Positions 8,551 to 16,859 of a DNA stretch of 39,564 nucleotides are shown here, piece after piece. The stretch's first letter is position 1. Each line of letters starts with the position of its first letter. The stretch spans positions 1,530 to 41,093 of the forward strand of contig DJBQ01000081.1 of the NCBI GenBank assembly GCA_002430125.1. Direction: 5' to 3'. This stretch comes from Rhodobacterales bacterium UBA5972. Its GTDB lineage: Bacteria; Pseudomonadota; Alphaproteobacteria; Rhodobacterales; Rhodobacteraceae. A program made the translations under genes and the position numbers. The notes under the pieces were generated by a model, which was not told where the DNA came from, searched no databases, and saw only the letters and a program-made list of their open reading frames with translations.

Positions 8551-9147
8551 TTAAAGTCCGCGCACGCCACCGAGGACCAGATCGGTCACCAGATCGGCAT
8601 AATCTTCGCGGCTGAGGCCTTTGGCGGGGCGGTGCCACATGTAAAACCAGTTGACCATGCCAAACAGCGTCATTGCCACCGGGCGCAGTTTTTCGGGGTT
8701 CTGCGCATAAACTTCTGGTGTGATGGCCTTCAGAATGTCGGCGACAATCGCCACCATCTGCCGCTGCAAATCCGCCAGAACCGCGCGCTGTTCGTCAGGA
8801 AGCGAGGCCATCGCTGCGGTCTGGACTTTGTGTTCCGCATCGGCGTCGCGATAGGCTAGCAGGATCGCCTGCACCAGGCCGCGCAGGGTATCGTCAGGGG
8901 ATGTGGCGGCCTGATCGACGGCCAGCAGGGTATCCAACAGGTCGCTTAGATGGGTGTGAACGATGTCGTAAAGCAAGGCCTCTTTGCTGTTGTAATAGTG
9001 ATATATCAATGCCTTAGATACACCGCAAGCCTCGGCCAGCTGGTTCATGCTGGACCGCTCATAGCCATTGGCGGCAAAGAATTCCGCCGCTTTGCCAAGA
9101 ATGGCCAGCCGCTTTTCGGCATGGTCCTTGGCAATCGTGCGCGCCAT
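8551..9147 (-). CDS. paaR: TetR-family transcriptional regulator of the paa cluster (PaaR-like)
   Basis: A 198-residue TetR/AcrR protein. The N-terminal helix-turn-helix covers about residues 15-62 (ILGKAAEFFAANGYERSSMNQLAEACGVSKALIYHYYNSKEALLYDIV), followed by an all-helical ligand-binding region. The start overlaps the paaK stop (TGATG), so it is the last gene of the paaI-paaJ-paaK-tetR operon and translationally coupled to it. By context it probably represses the cluster and is released by an aromatic or CoA-thioester ligand, as TetR-type PaaR proteins do in other bacteria. The likely operator is the imperfect palindrome in the paaI promoter (12148-12161). The symbol is by context only. 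Confidence 0.85.
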   Translation of the reverse strand: MARTIAKDHAEKRLAILGKAAEFFAANGYERSSMNQLAEACGVSKALIYHYYNSKEALLYDIVHTHLSDLLDTLLAVDQAATSPDDTLRGLVQAILLAYRDADAEHKVQTAAMASLPDEQRAVLADLQRQMVAIVADILKAITPEVYAQNPEKLRPVAMTLFGMVNWFYMWHRPAKGLSREDYADLVTDLVLGGVRGL

Positions 9148-10457
9148 CAGGTTTTCGGCCGGTTGTCGACCAAGCGCACGGCTTTGCCTTCGGACCGGGC
9201 CACTTTGCCGGGTTCATAAACACGCACTTCGGCGGTGACGCCGACGGTGGATTTTATCCGGGCCGACAGTTGCTTGGCCGAGGCTTCGCGGGCGGTTTCG
9301 CTGGCCGCCCCAAGGGTGGATTCCACGTGGACAACCATGTGATCCATCCGGCCCTTTTTGGTCAGCTCGATCTGGAAATGTGGCGACAGGGTGGTGACCG
9401 TCATCAACTGTTCTTCGATCTGGGTCGGGAACACGTTGACCCCGCGCAGAATGATCATGTCATCAGACCGGCCGGTGATCTTTTCCATCCGCCGCATGCT
9501 GCGGGCGGTGCCGGGCAGCAGGCGGGTCAGATCGCGGGTGCGGTAGCGGATGATCGGAAAGGCTTCTTTGGTCAGCGAGGTGAAAACCAACTCGCCAAGT
9601 TCCCCATCCGCCACGGGTTCACCGGTTTCGGGGTTGACGACTTCGGGAAAGAAATGATCCTCCCAGACATGCAGCCCGTCCTTGGTTTCCACGCATTCAT
9701 TGGCAACGCCGGGACCGATGATTTCCGACAGGCCATAGATATCGACCGCATGCATGTCAAAGGCATCTTCGACCTCTTTGCGCATGGCGTTGGTCCAGGG
9801 TTCGGCGCCGAAAATCCCCACCTTTAGCGGGCTTTTGCGCGGGTCATAGCCCTGCTTGTTATATTCATCGAGGATCGACAGCATGTATGACGGGGTGACC
9901 GTGATGCCGTCGGCCCGAAAATCCTCGATCAAGCGCACCTGTCGCGGAGTCATCCCGCCCGAAACCGGCACTTGTGTCAGGCCCAGTTTTTCGGCCCCTG
10001 CATGGATGCCAAGCCCACCGGTGAACAGCCCGTACCCGTAAGCATTGTGCAGCAGATCACCGTGTTTCATGCCCGAGGCGCGCAAACTGCGGGCAACCAC
10101 GGTGGCCCACATATCAAGGTCGTTCTTGGTATAGCCAACAACCGTCGGCTGGCCGGTGGTGCCTGATGAAGCATGCACGCGGGCGATTTGTTCGCGCGGA
10201 ACGGCGAACATCTTGAACGGATAATTGTTGCGCAGGTCCTGTTTCACGGTGAACGGAAACTTGGTGAGGTCTGACAGCGATTTCAGGTCATCCGGATGCA
10301 CGCCGGCCGCATCAAAGGCCGCTTTGTAATGTGGCACGTTTGTATAGGCGTGGTTCAAGGTCCACTTCATCCGGCTAAGTTGCAGCGCGGTAATTTCATC
10401 GCGCGAGGCGATTTCAATGGGCTCGAGGGTGTTTCTGGCGGGGGTTAAATCAAGCAT
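9147..10457 (-). CDS. paaK: Phenylacetate-CoA ligase
   Basis: It activates phenylacetate with ATP and CoA to phenylacetyl-CoA, the entry step of the pathway. It has 436 residues, the normal length for PaaK. The adenylate-forming P-loop HASSGTTGQPTVVGYT, the A5-like segment DIYGLSEIIGPGVA, the hinge RTRDL and the C-terminal domain (RSDDMIILRGVNVFPTQIEEQL) are all visible. The frame extends upstream to 10517, but homology begins at MLDLTPARN, and that ATG (10457) lies 2 bases after the thiolase stop. It overlaps the TetR gene by one base (TGATG). The operon order supports regulation by the downstream TetR protein. Confidence 0.96.
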   Translation of the reverse strand: MLDLTPARNTLEPIEIASRDEITALQLSRMKWTLNHAYTNVPHYKAAFDAAGVHPDDLKSLSDLTKFPFTVKQDLRNNYPFKMFAVPREQIARVHASSGTTGQPTVVGYTKNDLDMWATVVARSLRASGMKHGDLLHNAYGYGLFTGGLGIHAGAEKLGLTQVPVSGGMTPRQVRLIEDFRADGITVTPSYMLSILDEYNKQGYDPRKSPLKVGIFGAEPWTNAMRKEVEDAFDMHAVDIYGLSEIIGPGVANECVETKDGLHVWEDHFFPEVVNPETGEPVADGELGELVFTSLTKEAFPIIRYRTRDLTRLLPGTARSMRRMEKITGRSDDMIILRGVNVFPTQIEEQLMTVTTLSPHFQIELTKKGRMDHMVVHVESTLGAASETAREASAKQLSARIKSTVGVTAEVRVYEPGKVARSEGKAVRLVDNRPKT

Positions 10458-10459
10458 GT

Positions 10460-11662
10460 TCAGACCTTTTCCAACATCAGGGCGATACCCTGACCGACGC
10501 CAATGCACATGGTACAAAGGGCGCGGTTGGCATCCGTGTTGACCATTTCAATGGCGGCTGTCAGGGCAAGGCGCGCGCCGGACATGCCCAGCGGATGGCC
10601 AAGTGCTATGGCGCCACCGTTCGGGTTCACATGTGCGGCGTCATCCGGCAAACCAAGTTCGCGCATCACGGCAAGGCCTTGCGCGGCGAAGGCCTCGTTC
10701 AGTTCGATGATGTCGATATCGCTGATCGTCAGCCCCATACGTTCCATCAACATCTGGCTGGCAGGTGCTGGCCCGATCCCCATGATCCTTGGCGGCACAC
10801 CGGCGCACATCATTCCGGCGATCCGCGCCTTGGGGATAAGGCCATATTTTTCGACCGCCGCCCCACTGGCGATGATAATGGCGGCGGCACCGTCATTCAC
10901 ACCCGAGGCATTGCCAACGGTCACAGTTCCGCCCTGCCGGAACGGGGTTGGCAGTTCACCAAGTTTTTCAAGCGCCGTCAGGCGTGGATGTTCATCGGTA
11001 TCAACCACAATCGGGTCACCCTTGCGCTGGGCGATACTGACCGGAGTGATTTCCTGTTTAAACCGGCCCGAGGCAATCGCTGCCGCTGCGCGTACCTGTG
11101 ACCGGTAAGCAAAGGCATCCTGTGCTTCGCGGGAAATCTGATATTCCTCGGCGACGTTTTCGGCGGTTTCGGGCATGGAATCCACACCGTATTGCGCCTT
11201 CATCTGCTTGTTGATGAACCGCCAGCCGATGGTGGTGTCAAACATCTGGGCGTTGCGATCAAAAGCGCTGGTTGCCTTGCCAATCACGAAGGGTGCGCGC
11301 GACATGCTTTCAACACCGCCTGCCAAAATCACCTCGGCATCGCCGGCGCGGATTGCCTGCGCTGCCACGCCAACCGCGTTCAGGCCTGAACCACACAGAC
11401 GGTTCATCGTCATGCCGGGAATACTGTTTGGCAGACCGGCCAGCAATGTCGCCATGCGCGCCACATTGCGGTTATCTTCACCGGCGCCATTGGCATTGCC
11501 CATGATGACGTCGGAAATCACCGAGGGGTCAAGACCGGGGGCCAAGGCAACAACTGCGGCGATCACACCGGCCAACATATCGTCGGGGCGTACGCCTGAC
11601 AGCGCGCCACCATAGCGGCCAATCGGGGTGCGCAGGCCCTCACACAAGAACGCTTGGGTCAT
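10460..11662 (-). CDS. paaJ: 3-oxoadipyl-CoA / 3-oxo-5,6-dehydrosuberyl-CoA thiolase
   Basis: A 400-residue type II thiolase that performs the two thiolytic cleavages of the phenylacetate pathway, releasing acetyl-CoA and finally succinyl-CoA. The acylation cysteine is C90 in NRLCGSGLNAV, the catalytic histidine is in GGAIALGHPLGMSGAR, and the second cysteine is C386 in CTMCIGVGQG. It lies between paaI and paaK, with gaps of 3 and 2 bases. An AAGGA seven bases before the ATG supports the start. The beta-ketoadipate thiolase PcaF is nearly indistinguishable by sequence, so the PaaJ call rests on the neighbours. Confidence 0.94.
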   Translation of the reverse strand: MTQAFLCEGLRTPIGRYGGALSGVRPDDMLAGVIAAVVALAPGLDPSVISDVIMGNANGAGEDNRNVARMATLLAGLPNSIPGMTMNRLCGSGLNAVGVAAQAIRAGDAEVILAGGVESMSRAPFVIGKATSAFDRNAQMFDTTIGWRFINKQMKAQYGVDSMPETAENVAEEYQISREAQDAFAYRSQVRAAAAIASGRFKQEITPVSIAQRKGDPIVVDTDEHPRLTALEKLGELPTPFRQGGTVTVGNASGVNDGAAAIIIASGAAVEKYGLIPKARIAGMMCAGVPPRIMGIGPAPASQMLMERMGLTISDIDIIELNEAFAAQGLAVMRELGLPDDAAHVNPNGGAIALGHPLGMSGARLALTAAIEMVNTDANRALCTMCIGVGQGIALMLEKV

Positions 11663-11665
11663 GTT

Positions 11666-12103
11666 TTATCCTTCGTTTTCATCAAAATGCGTGCCGGAAA
11701 TGACCCGTGAGCAACCCCGGAATTCGGCGATTACCCGGCCGTTATCCCCGGTTACCGTTACATCATAAATGCCGTTTCGTCCGGTTTTGTTGGTTTCAAC
11801 CGCGCGCGCCACCAGTTTTTCGCCCAGCTTGCCCGGGGCAATAAAGCTGATCGTGTTGTGCTGGGCCACCGCCATTTGGTTGTGGCTGTTGCAGGCAAAA
11901 GCAAAGGCGCTGTCGGCCAGCGTAAAGATAAAACCACCATGGCAAATCTTGTGGCCGTTCAGATGGTGGCCTTTGACTATCATCGAGGTCGTGGCGGTGC
12001 CCGGGCTGATTTGGTCAAGTGTCATACCCAGCCATTGCGAGGCCTGATCGCCATTCCACATCGCAGACGAGGCGCGCTCGGCGCGTTCTTGGGGGGTGAT
12101 CAT
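11666..12103 (-). CDS. paaI: Hydroxyphenylacetyl-CoA thioesterase PaaI
   Basis: A hotdog-fold thioesterase of about 145 residues that hydrolyses CoA esters which would otherwise trap CoA when the pathway stalls. Signatures are MITPQERAERASSAMWNGDQASQWLGM at the start, then HLNGHKICHGGFIFTLADSAFAFACN (the HGG active-site loop). The frame is open to an ATG at 12145, but that ATG lies inside the predicted promoter just before the -10 box, and known PaaI proteins begin at the inner methionine, so I chose 12103. First gene of the paaI-J-K-tetR operon, divergent from paaZ. Confidence 0.92.
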   Translation of the reverse strand: MITPQERAERASSAMWNGDQASQWLGMTLDQISPGTATTSMIVKGHHLNGHKICHGGFIFTLADSAFAFACNSHNQMAVAQHNTISFIAPGKLGEKLVARAVETNKTGRNGIYDVTVTGDNGRVIAEFRGCSRVISGTHFDENEG

Positions 12104-12135
12104 CGGCGGATGCTTTCTGGGTTTGGCTTCTGAAA

Positions 12136-12164
12136 TTGATTGCATAAACCGACCGGTTGGTCAA
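12136..12164 (-). promoter_or_regulatory. paaI operon promoter with TetR-type operator
   Basis: Reading leftward, a -35 box TTGACC (12164-12159) and a -10-like AATCAA (12141-12136) are separated by exactly 17 bases. Between them lies the imperfect palindrome ACCGACCGGTTGGT (12148-12161, 12 of 14 positions symmetric), a size and placement typical of TetR-family operators that block RNA polymerase. The likely regulator is the TetR protein encoded at the end of this operon. Prediction only; the -10 match is weak. Confidence 0.55.
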
Positions 12165-12218
12165 TAGTGTGGCAGAGTTTAACGCGGATTTTTGCTGGCA
12201 AAACAGCGCGAAATGCAA

Positions 12219-12244
12219 TGACCATTCGACTAGTCGAATGGTCA
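12219..12244. promoter_or_regulatory. 26-bp perfect palindrome upstream of paaZ (candidate operator)
   Basis: The half-site TGACCATTCGACT is followed immediately by its exact reverse complement, giving a 26-bp palindrome with no spacer. It lies 78 bases before the paaZ start and overlaps the end of a possible rightward promoter (TTGCTG 12192-12197, 16-base spacer, TGCAAT 12214-12219). A perfect palindrome of this length suits a dimer or pair of dimers of a helix-turn-helix repressor. It differs from the site in the paaI promoter, so a second regulator or a second site class may be involved. Confidence 0.6.
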
Positions 12245-12322
12245 GACGGTTCAGGTGATGTGGCAAATGTGCAAGCGGATCAAACGGCTGTGCTGCACGG
12301 GCGGGAATGTAAGGGGATTGAA

Positions 12323-14359
12323 ATGACAGTTATGCAGCTCGACAGTTTTGCAAATGGAACTTGGCATTCGCCCAGCGGAAAAATCCGGGCGATTCATTCC
12401 GCAGTTACCGGAGAATTAATCGCCGAAGCAGGCTCGGACAGTCTGGATTTTGCCGCTATGGTGGATTTTGCCGTCAAAACCGGCGGTCCGGCCTTGCGTG
12501 AAATGACCTTTCATGATCGTGCCAAACGCTTGAAATCGCTGGCGATGTATTTGCAAGATCGCCGTGATCAGCTTTACACCCTGTCTTACATGACCGGCGC
12601 GACGCTGCCAGACAGCAAGATCGACATTGATGGCGGGATCGGCACGCTGCTGGTTTTTGCCTCCAAAGGCCGCCGGGAAATGCCGGACGGGCATATCTAT
12701 CTGGACGGCGAGGTTGAAAACCTGTCGCGCAACGGCACGTTTCTGGGGCAACATATTTGCACGCCTTTGCTGGGCGTGTCGGTCCTGATCAACGCCTTTA
12801 ATTTCCCGGTTTGGGGCATGCTGGAAAAGCTGGCCCCCAGCCTGCTTGCGGGGGTGCCTGCAATCGTCAAACCAGCGACGTCAACCGCTTATCTGACCGA
12901 GGCTTGCATGCGTCTGATGGACGAAAGCGGTATATTTCCGGCAGGGTCATTTCAGTTGATAAGTGGCGGCACCGGCGATTTGCTGGAACATCTGGGGCCA
13001 CAGGATATCGTCAGTTTCACCGGCTCAGCGGACACCGCTTTGATGCTGCGCTCGACCCCGTCGCTGCTGCGCAAGGGGGTCAGGTTTCTGGCGGAACAGG
13101 ATTCGCTGAACGCATCATTGCTGGGGCCTGATGCCGTGGTCGGCACGCCGGAATTTGATCTGTTTGTGACCGAAGCGGTGCGTGAAATGACTGCCAAGGC
13201 CGGGCAGAAATGTACGGCAATCCGTCGAATGATAGTGCCGCAGGATTTGGTCGGCCCGATGGCCGAGGCAATTTCCGCCAAGCTGGCGGCACTGGTGATC
13301 GGTGATCCGGCGTTAAAAACCACCCGCATGGGTGCGCTGGCCTCGGCTGGGCAAAAGGCGGATGTGTTGGCCAAAGTTGCCATGCTGGCTGGCGAAACCA
13401 CACGGATTTATGGCGATCCGGATCGGTTTACTGTTGACGGTGCCGACGCAAACAAAGGCGCGTTTCTGCCGCCGATGCTGTTGCGGTGCGACGATCCGGA
13501 TGCCGCCGTGAACGTGCACGAAGTCGAGGCGTTCGGCCCGGTTTCCACCATCATGGGCTACCGTGATGTGGCGCACGGCGCTGCCTTGATGAACCGTGGT
13601 GGTGGCTCGCTAGTGGCGTCCGTCATCACCAATGACGTGCAGGTTGCGCGTGACGTTACGCTGGCCTCGGCGGCGTGGCACGGGCGGTTATATTTCAACA
13701 ACCGCACCTCGATGGGGGAAAGCACCGGGCATGGCTCGCCTTTGCCACATATGGTGCATGGCGGTCCGGGACGTGCTGGCGGCGGCGAGGAATTGGGCGG
13801 CATCAGGGGCGTGATGCATTTCATGCAGCGTACTGCCGTGCAGGGCAGCCCGGACATCTTAACGGCGATTGGCGGCGTCTGGTTCAAGGGTGCTGCCGAA
13901 ATTACGCCGCCCAAACATCCTTTTCAGCGGGTGTTTAATGACCTTCAGATCGGCGAAACCATCTGGACCGAACCGCGCACAGTAACGCTGGAGGATATCG
14001 AGCATTTCGCCAATTTCACCGGTGATACGTTTTACGCGCATATGGATGAGGAGGCCGCCAAAGCCAACCCCTTCTTCCCCGGACGTGTGGCACATGGATA
14101 CTTGTTGCTGAGCTTTGCTGCAGGATTATTTGTCGAACCAAACCCCGGCCCGGTTCTGGCCAATACCGGGTTGAACGAGTTGAGCTTTCAGAAACCGGTT
14201 AGTCCGGGCGATTCAGTGCGGGTGCGCCTGACCGTGAAACGCAAAACTGCGCGGACGGATGAGTATGGCGAAGTGCGCTGGAATGTGACGCTTTACAATC
14301 AGGATGACGATCAGGTTGCAGAATACGAATTGCTGACGATGGTAGAGTACGAACGCTAA
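12323..14359 (+). CDS. paaZ: Bifunctional oxepin-CoA hydrolase / 3-oxo-5,6-dehydrosuberyl-CoA semialdehyde dehydrogenase
   Basis: It opens the oxepin-CoA ring and oxidises the resulting aldehyde. From the ATG at 12323 (AAGGGG eight bases upstream) the protein has 678 residues, matching the usual 681. Residues 1-520 are the aldehyde dehydrogenase, with general base E258 in AEQDSLN and nucleophile C297 in GQKCTAIRR. Residues about 535-678 are the MaoC-type hydratase with D568 and H573 in GDTFYAHMDE. The open frame extends to 12140, but that part overlaps the promoter and operators and is not conserved. Both catalytic centres are intact, so the ring-opening step is complete. It reads divergently from paaI. 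Confidence 0.96.
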   Translation: MTVMQLDSFANGTWHSPSGKIRAIHSAVTGELIAEAGSDSLDFAAMVDFAVKTGGPALREMTFHDRAKRLKSLAMYLQDRRDQLYTLSYMTGATLPDSKIDIDGGIGTLLVFASKGRREMPDGHIYLDGEVENLSRNGTFLGQHICTPLLGVSVLINAFNFPVWGMLEKLAPSLLAGVPAIVKPATSTAYLTEACMRLMDESGIFPAGSFQLISGGTGDLLEHLGPQDIVSFTGSADTALMLRSTPSLLRKGVRFLAEQDSLNASLLGPDAVVGTPEFDLFVTEAVREMTAKAGQKCTAIRRMIVPQDLVGPMAEAISAKLAALVIGDPALKTTRMGALASAGQKADVLAKVAMLAGETTRIYGDPDRFTVDGADANKGAFLPPMLLRCDDPDAAVNVHEVEAFGPVSTIMGYRDVAHGAALMNRGGGSLVASVITNDVQVARDVTLASAAWHGRLYFNNRTSMGESTGHGSPLPHMVHGGPGRAGGGEELGGIRGVMHFMQRTAVQGSPDILTAIGGVWFKGAAEITPPKHPFQRVFNDLQIGETIWTEPRTVTLEDIEHFANFTGDTFYAHMDEEAAKANPFFPGRVAHGYLLLSFAAGLFVEPNPGPVLANTGLNELSFQKPVSPGDSVRVRLTVKRKTARTDEYGEVRWNVTLYNQDDDQVAEYELLTMVEYER

Positions 14360-14380
14360 GCGGTTTTCACGCGGCTGCGC

Positions 14381-14390
14381 GGGGATATTT
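14381..14390 (+). repeat. GGATATTT-type motif after paaZ
   Basis: A short motif, GGGGATATTT, sits 21 bases after the paaZ stop, preceded by the small self-complementary stretch CGCGGCTGCGCG. Related copies follow znuB (24476-24485) and, on the minus strand, amtB (around 33110-33094). It may be part of a 3-prime end or terminator-like signal typical of this lineage; function unproven. Confidence 0.4.
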
Positions 14391-14451
14391 TCAAAAGTTG
14401 ATGCGATTTTGGGCGATTCCCTTTTCCAACGGGATATTCTAGGATCGGATT

Positions 14452-15315
14452 ATGCGCAGACTTGACGACCCACTTAGCCCCCTGATCGACCAGCTTCACA
14501 AAGATGGGCGTTTGCGGGTTTGGTCCTTGGTAATCACGATATTTGGTGATGCAATCCAACCGCGCGGCGGGCGGGTTTCCACAGCGCGCCTGCAAGAGAT
14601 TCTGGAACGGATGCGGATTGAACCGGGGGCGCTGCGCACCGCTTTGTCGCGACTGGCGAAAGAAGGCTGGGTAATCCGCGAGCGCGAAGGGCGGCGCAGT
14701 TTTTACCGCCTCAGCAGTAAAGGCATCGCAGAGTTTGAGCCGGCGACACGGAGGATTTATGCGCCGGTGCAGATAGACGCTGGCAAGGATTGGATTATGG
14801 GCTTAGCAGCAGATCGCAGCGCGCGTGCCAAGATCGAGGTTGATGTGCTGGCGTCGCAGGGGTTGGTTCTGGGTGTAGGTGGGTTTCTTTGGCAGGCAAA
14901 CGAAGCGCCAGATCCTGAATGGCTGCGCAAGCGCGGGATATTGACGGTTACGGGACAGTTAAACGATGTACCTCCAGCGTTCAAATTGGCCGTCGCACCC
15001 GAGGCGTTGCGTTCTGCCTATCAGAAACTGATGACAGATTTTTCGGATTTGGAGGCGGCAGATTTGGCACCGCTTGACGCCTTTGTTGCCCGGATATTGT
15101 TGGTCCATCACTGGCGGCGGATCGTTTTGCGCGCTCCTGAATTGCCGATTGCCCTCCAACCAAAAGACTGGCCCGCCGCGAAAGGACGGGGCTTTGTGGC
15201 GCAGCTTTACCGCGATTTGGTGGCGGTTTCCGAACCTTGGTTGGACAGGCCCGTCGCTGGTGGCATGACAACATTGCCGCCGCCAGATACATCGTTCAGC
15301 CGTCGGTTTTCCTAG
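14452..15315 (+). CDS. paaX: PaaX-family phenylacetate regulator
   Basis: A 287-residue repressor of the PaaX family (GntR-like winged helix), which in Escherichia coli binds paa promoters and is released by phenylacetyl-CoA. The N-terminal DNA-binding part is seen in SLVITIFGDAIQPRGGRVSTARLQEILERMRIEPGALRTALSRLAKEGWVIREREGRRSFYRLSSKG (about residues 25-92), followed by the PaaX-like C-terminal domains. It is transcribed with paaZ orientation, 92 bases after it. Its stop overlaps the stop of the convergent thioesterase in the palindrome CTAG. Its likely target is the long-spaced inverted repeat in the paaA promoter. Confidence 0.93.
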   Translation: MRRLDDPLSPLIDQLHKDGRLRVWSLVITIFGDAIQPRGGRVSTARLQEILERMRIEPGALRTALSRLAKEGWVIREREGRRSFYRLSSKGIAEFEPATRRIYAPVQIDAGKDWIMGLAADRSARAKIEVDVLASQGLVLGVGGFLWQANEAPDPEWLRKRGILTVTGQLNDVPPAFKLAVAPEALRSAYQKLMTDFSDLEAADLAPLDAFVARILLVHHWRRIVLRAPELPIALQPKDWPAAKGRGFVAQLYRDLVAVSEPWLDRPVAGGMTTLPPPDTSFSRRFS

Positions 15316-15743
15316 TCTTCCAGATAGGCAAAAGCGCAGGTTGCCGTCGCCCCGAGCTTTGCTGACCCTGCCGAGCGAAACTCGGACCGGGTGACTGCCA
15401 TGCGCCGACCGTTTGACATGGCTTCGATCGTCACCTCGACATCGCCCAGCATCATCGGGCGCAAGAAATGCGTTGTCAGATCAACCGTCGTGCAGTTGCG
15501 AAACCGCCCGTTCAGCACGGACAATGCCAACACGGACGCAGTGTCCGCTACCGCCGCCACGGCCTGCCCACAAACCACCGCCGGGCCGTTGCCACCACCG
15601 CGAACCAAACGGGTGCTTTCAGGGATCAGGAACCGCGCACCGGTCGCGGTAATCTCGACCGGCTGGATGTTTAGTTCTTGAATCCAGGGGGCGAAAACTT
15701 CTTCCAACAAGTCGCGCATTTTCTGTATGGTAAAGTCAGTCAT
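15312..15743 (-). CDS. PaaI-family hotdog thioesterase (second copy type)
   Basis: A 143-residue hotdog-fold protein of the PaaI/YdiI class: ARFLIPESTRLVRGGGNGPAVVCGQAVAAVADTASVLAL carries the central helix and loop, and TTVDLTTHFLRPMMLGDVEVTIEAMSNGRRMAVTRSEF the beta core. The usual HGG motif is replaced by GGG-x-GPAVVCGQ, so the catalytic residue may be different. The frame extends to 15818, but MTDFTIQKMRDLLEEVF (ATG 15743) is the natural start; the longer form would run through the paaA promoter. It is convergent with paaX (4-base overlap) and divergent from paaA, and probably hydrolyses CoA esters in the pathway. Confidence 0.85.
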   Translation of the reverse strand: MTDFTIQKMRDLLEEVFAPWIQELNIQPVEITATGARFLIPESTRLVRGGGNGPAVVCGQAVAAVADTASVLALSVLNGRFRNCTTVDLTTHFLRPMMLGDVEVTIEAMSNGRRMAVTRSEFRSAGSAKLGATATCAFAYLED

Positions 15744-15767
15744 CGGTATCGTTGTTCCCTCGTGAAG

Positions 15768-15811
15768 CGTTACAAAAAGAAGTTGAATTTTTGATTTTCG
15801 TAACGTATATG
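15768..15811 (+). promoter_or_regulatory. paaABCDE promoter with long-spaced inverted repeat (candidate PaaX site)
   Basis: A -35-like TTGAAT (15783-15788) and a -10-like TATATG (15806-15811) lie 17 bases apart. CGTTAC at 15768-15773 is exactly repeated in inverse as GTAACG at 15800-15805, with centres 32 bp apart (three helical turns); the arms extend further as CGTTAC-AAAA and TTTT-CGTAACG. E. coli PaaX also uses widely spaced inverted half-sites, so this is a good candidate operator. A further GTAAC is at 15821-15825. The paaA ribosome-binding site AGGAG is at 15826-15830. Confidence 0.55.
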
Positions 15812-15839
15812 ACGTCAAGTGTAACAGGAGAAATCACCT

Positions 15840-16841
15840 ATGTATTCCCAGGGATTGATCGGGTCCGATAGTTCAACGGACGAAACAGTTGAATTTTTGG
15901 CGGCTTTTCAGGCACGCATTGATGCCGAAGAAAAGATCGAGCCGAATGACGCGATGCCCGAAGGTTATCGCCGCACACTGATTCGCCAGATCGGCCAGCA
16001 CGCGCATTCTGAAATCATCGGTATGCAGCCCGAAGGCAACTGGATCACCCGTGCGCCCAGCCTGCGCCGCAAGGCGGCTTTGCTGGCCAAGGTGCAGGAC
16101 GAAGGCGGGCACGGCCTTTACCTTTATTCCGCCGCCGAAACGCTGGGTGTCAGCCGTGAGGATTTGACCGATCAACTGTTGGATGGCCGCGCGAAATATT
16201 CCTCGATCTTCAACTATCCGACCCTGAGTTGGGCCGATATAGGCACGGTTGGCTGGCTGGTTGACGGGGCGGCGATCATGAACCAGATCCCGCTTTGCCG
16301 GTGCTCGTTCGGACCTTATGCGCGCGCGATGATCCGCGTTTGCAAAGAGGAAAGTTTTCACCAGCGGCAAGGATATGAAATCTTGCTGACCCTGTGCAAA
16401 GGCTCGGCCGCGCAAAAGGAAATGGCGCAGGAAAGCCTGAACCGTTGGTGGTGGCCGGTGCTGATGATGTTCGGCCCGTCTGACGGCGAAAGCGTGCATT
16501 CCGACCAGAACACCAAATGGGGTATCAAGCGGTTTTCCAATGACGCGCTGCGCCAGAAATTCATCGATGCGACCATTCCGCAGGCCAAGGTTCTGGGCAT
16601 CGAGGTGCCTGACCCCGACCTGAAATGGGACGACAGCCTGAATGATGGCCGTGGCGGATACGTGCATGGGCCGATCGATTGGGACGAGTTCTGGCGGGTG
16701 GTCAAAGGCCATGGCGCGATGAACCGCGACCGGATCAGAAACTATAAGAAAACCGTTGATGACGGGGCCTGGGTGCGCGAAGCGGCCATGGCACATGCTG
16801 AAAAACGGGCCGCGCGGAAACTCGCGATGGCCGCTGAGTAA
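15840..16841 (+). CDS. paaA: 1,2-phenylacetyl-CoA epoxidase, catalytic subunit A
   Basis: Catalytic subunit of the multicomponent monooxygenase that adds one oxygen to the ring of phenylacetyl-CoA. It has 333 residues, slightly longer than the 309 of E. coli because of the N-terminus. Ferritin-like diiron ligand motifs are visible: [14 protein letters not shown] [17 protein letters not shown] in helix B and [14 protein letters not shown] in helix F, and the substrate channel segment [15 protein letters not shown]. It starts at an ATG with AGGAG ten bases upstream. First gene of paaABCDE; 18 bases separate it from paaB. Confidence 0.97.
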   Translation: MYSQGLIGSDSSTDETVEFLAAFQARIDAEEKIEPNDAMPEGYRRTLIRQIGQHAHSEIIGMQPEGNWITRAPSLRRKAALLAKVQDEGGHGLYLYSAAETLGVSREDLTDQLLDGRAKYSSIFNYPTLSWADIGTVGWLVDGAAIMNQIPLCRCSFGPYARAMIRVCKEESFHQRQGYEILLTLCKGSAAQKEMAQESLNRWWWPVLMMFGPSDGESVHSDQNTKWGIKRFSNDALRQKFIDATIPQAKVLGIEVPDPDLKWDDSLNDGRGGYVHGPIDWDEFWRVVKGHGAMNRDRIRNYKKTVDDGAWVREAAMAHAEKRAARKLAMAAE

Positions 16842-16859
16842 TCCATAAGGATCAATAAT

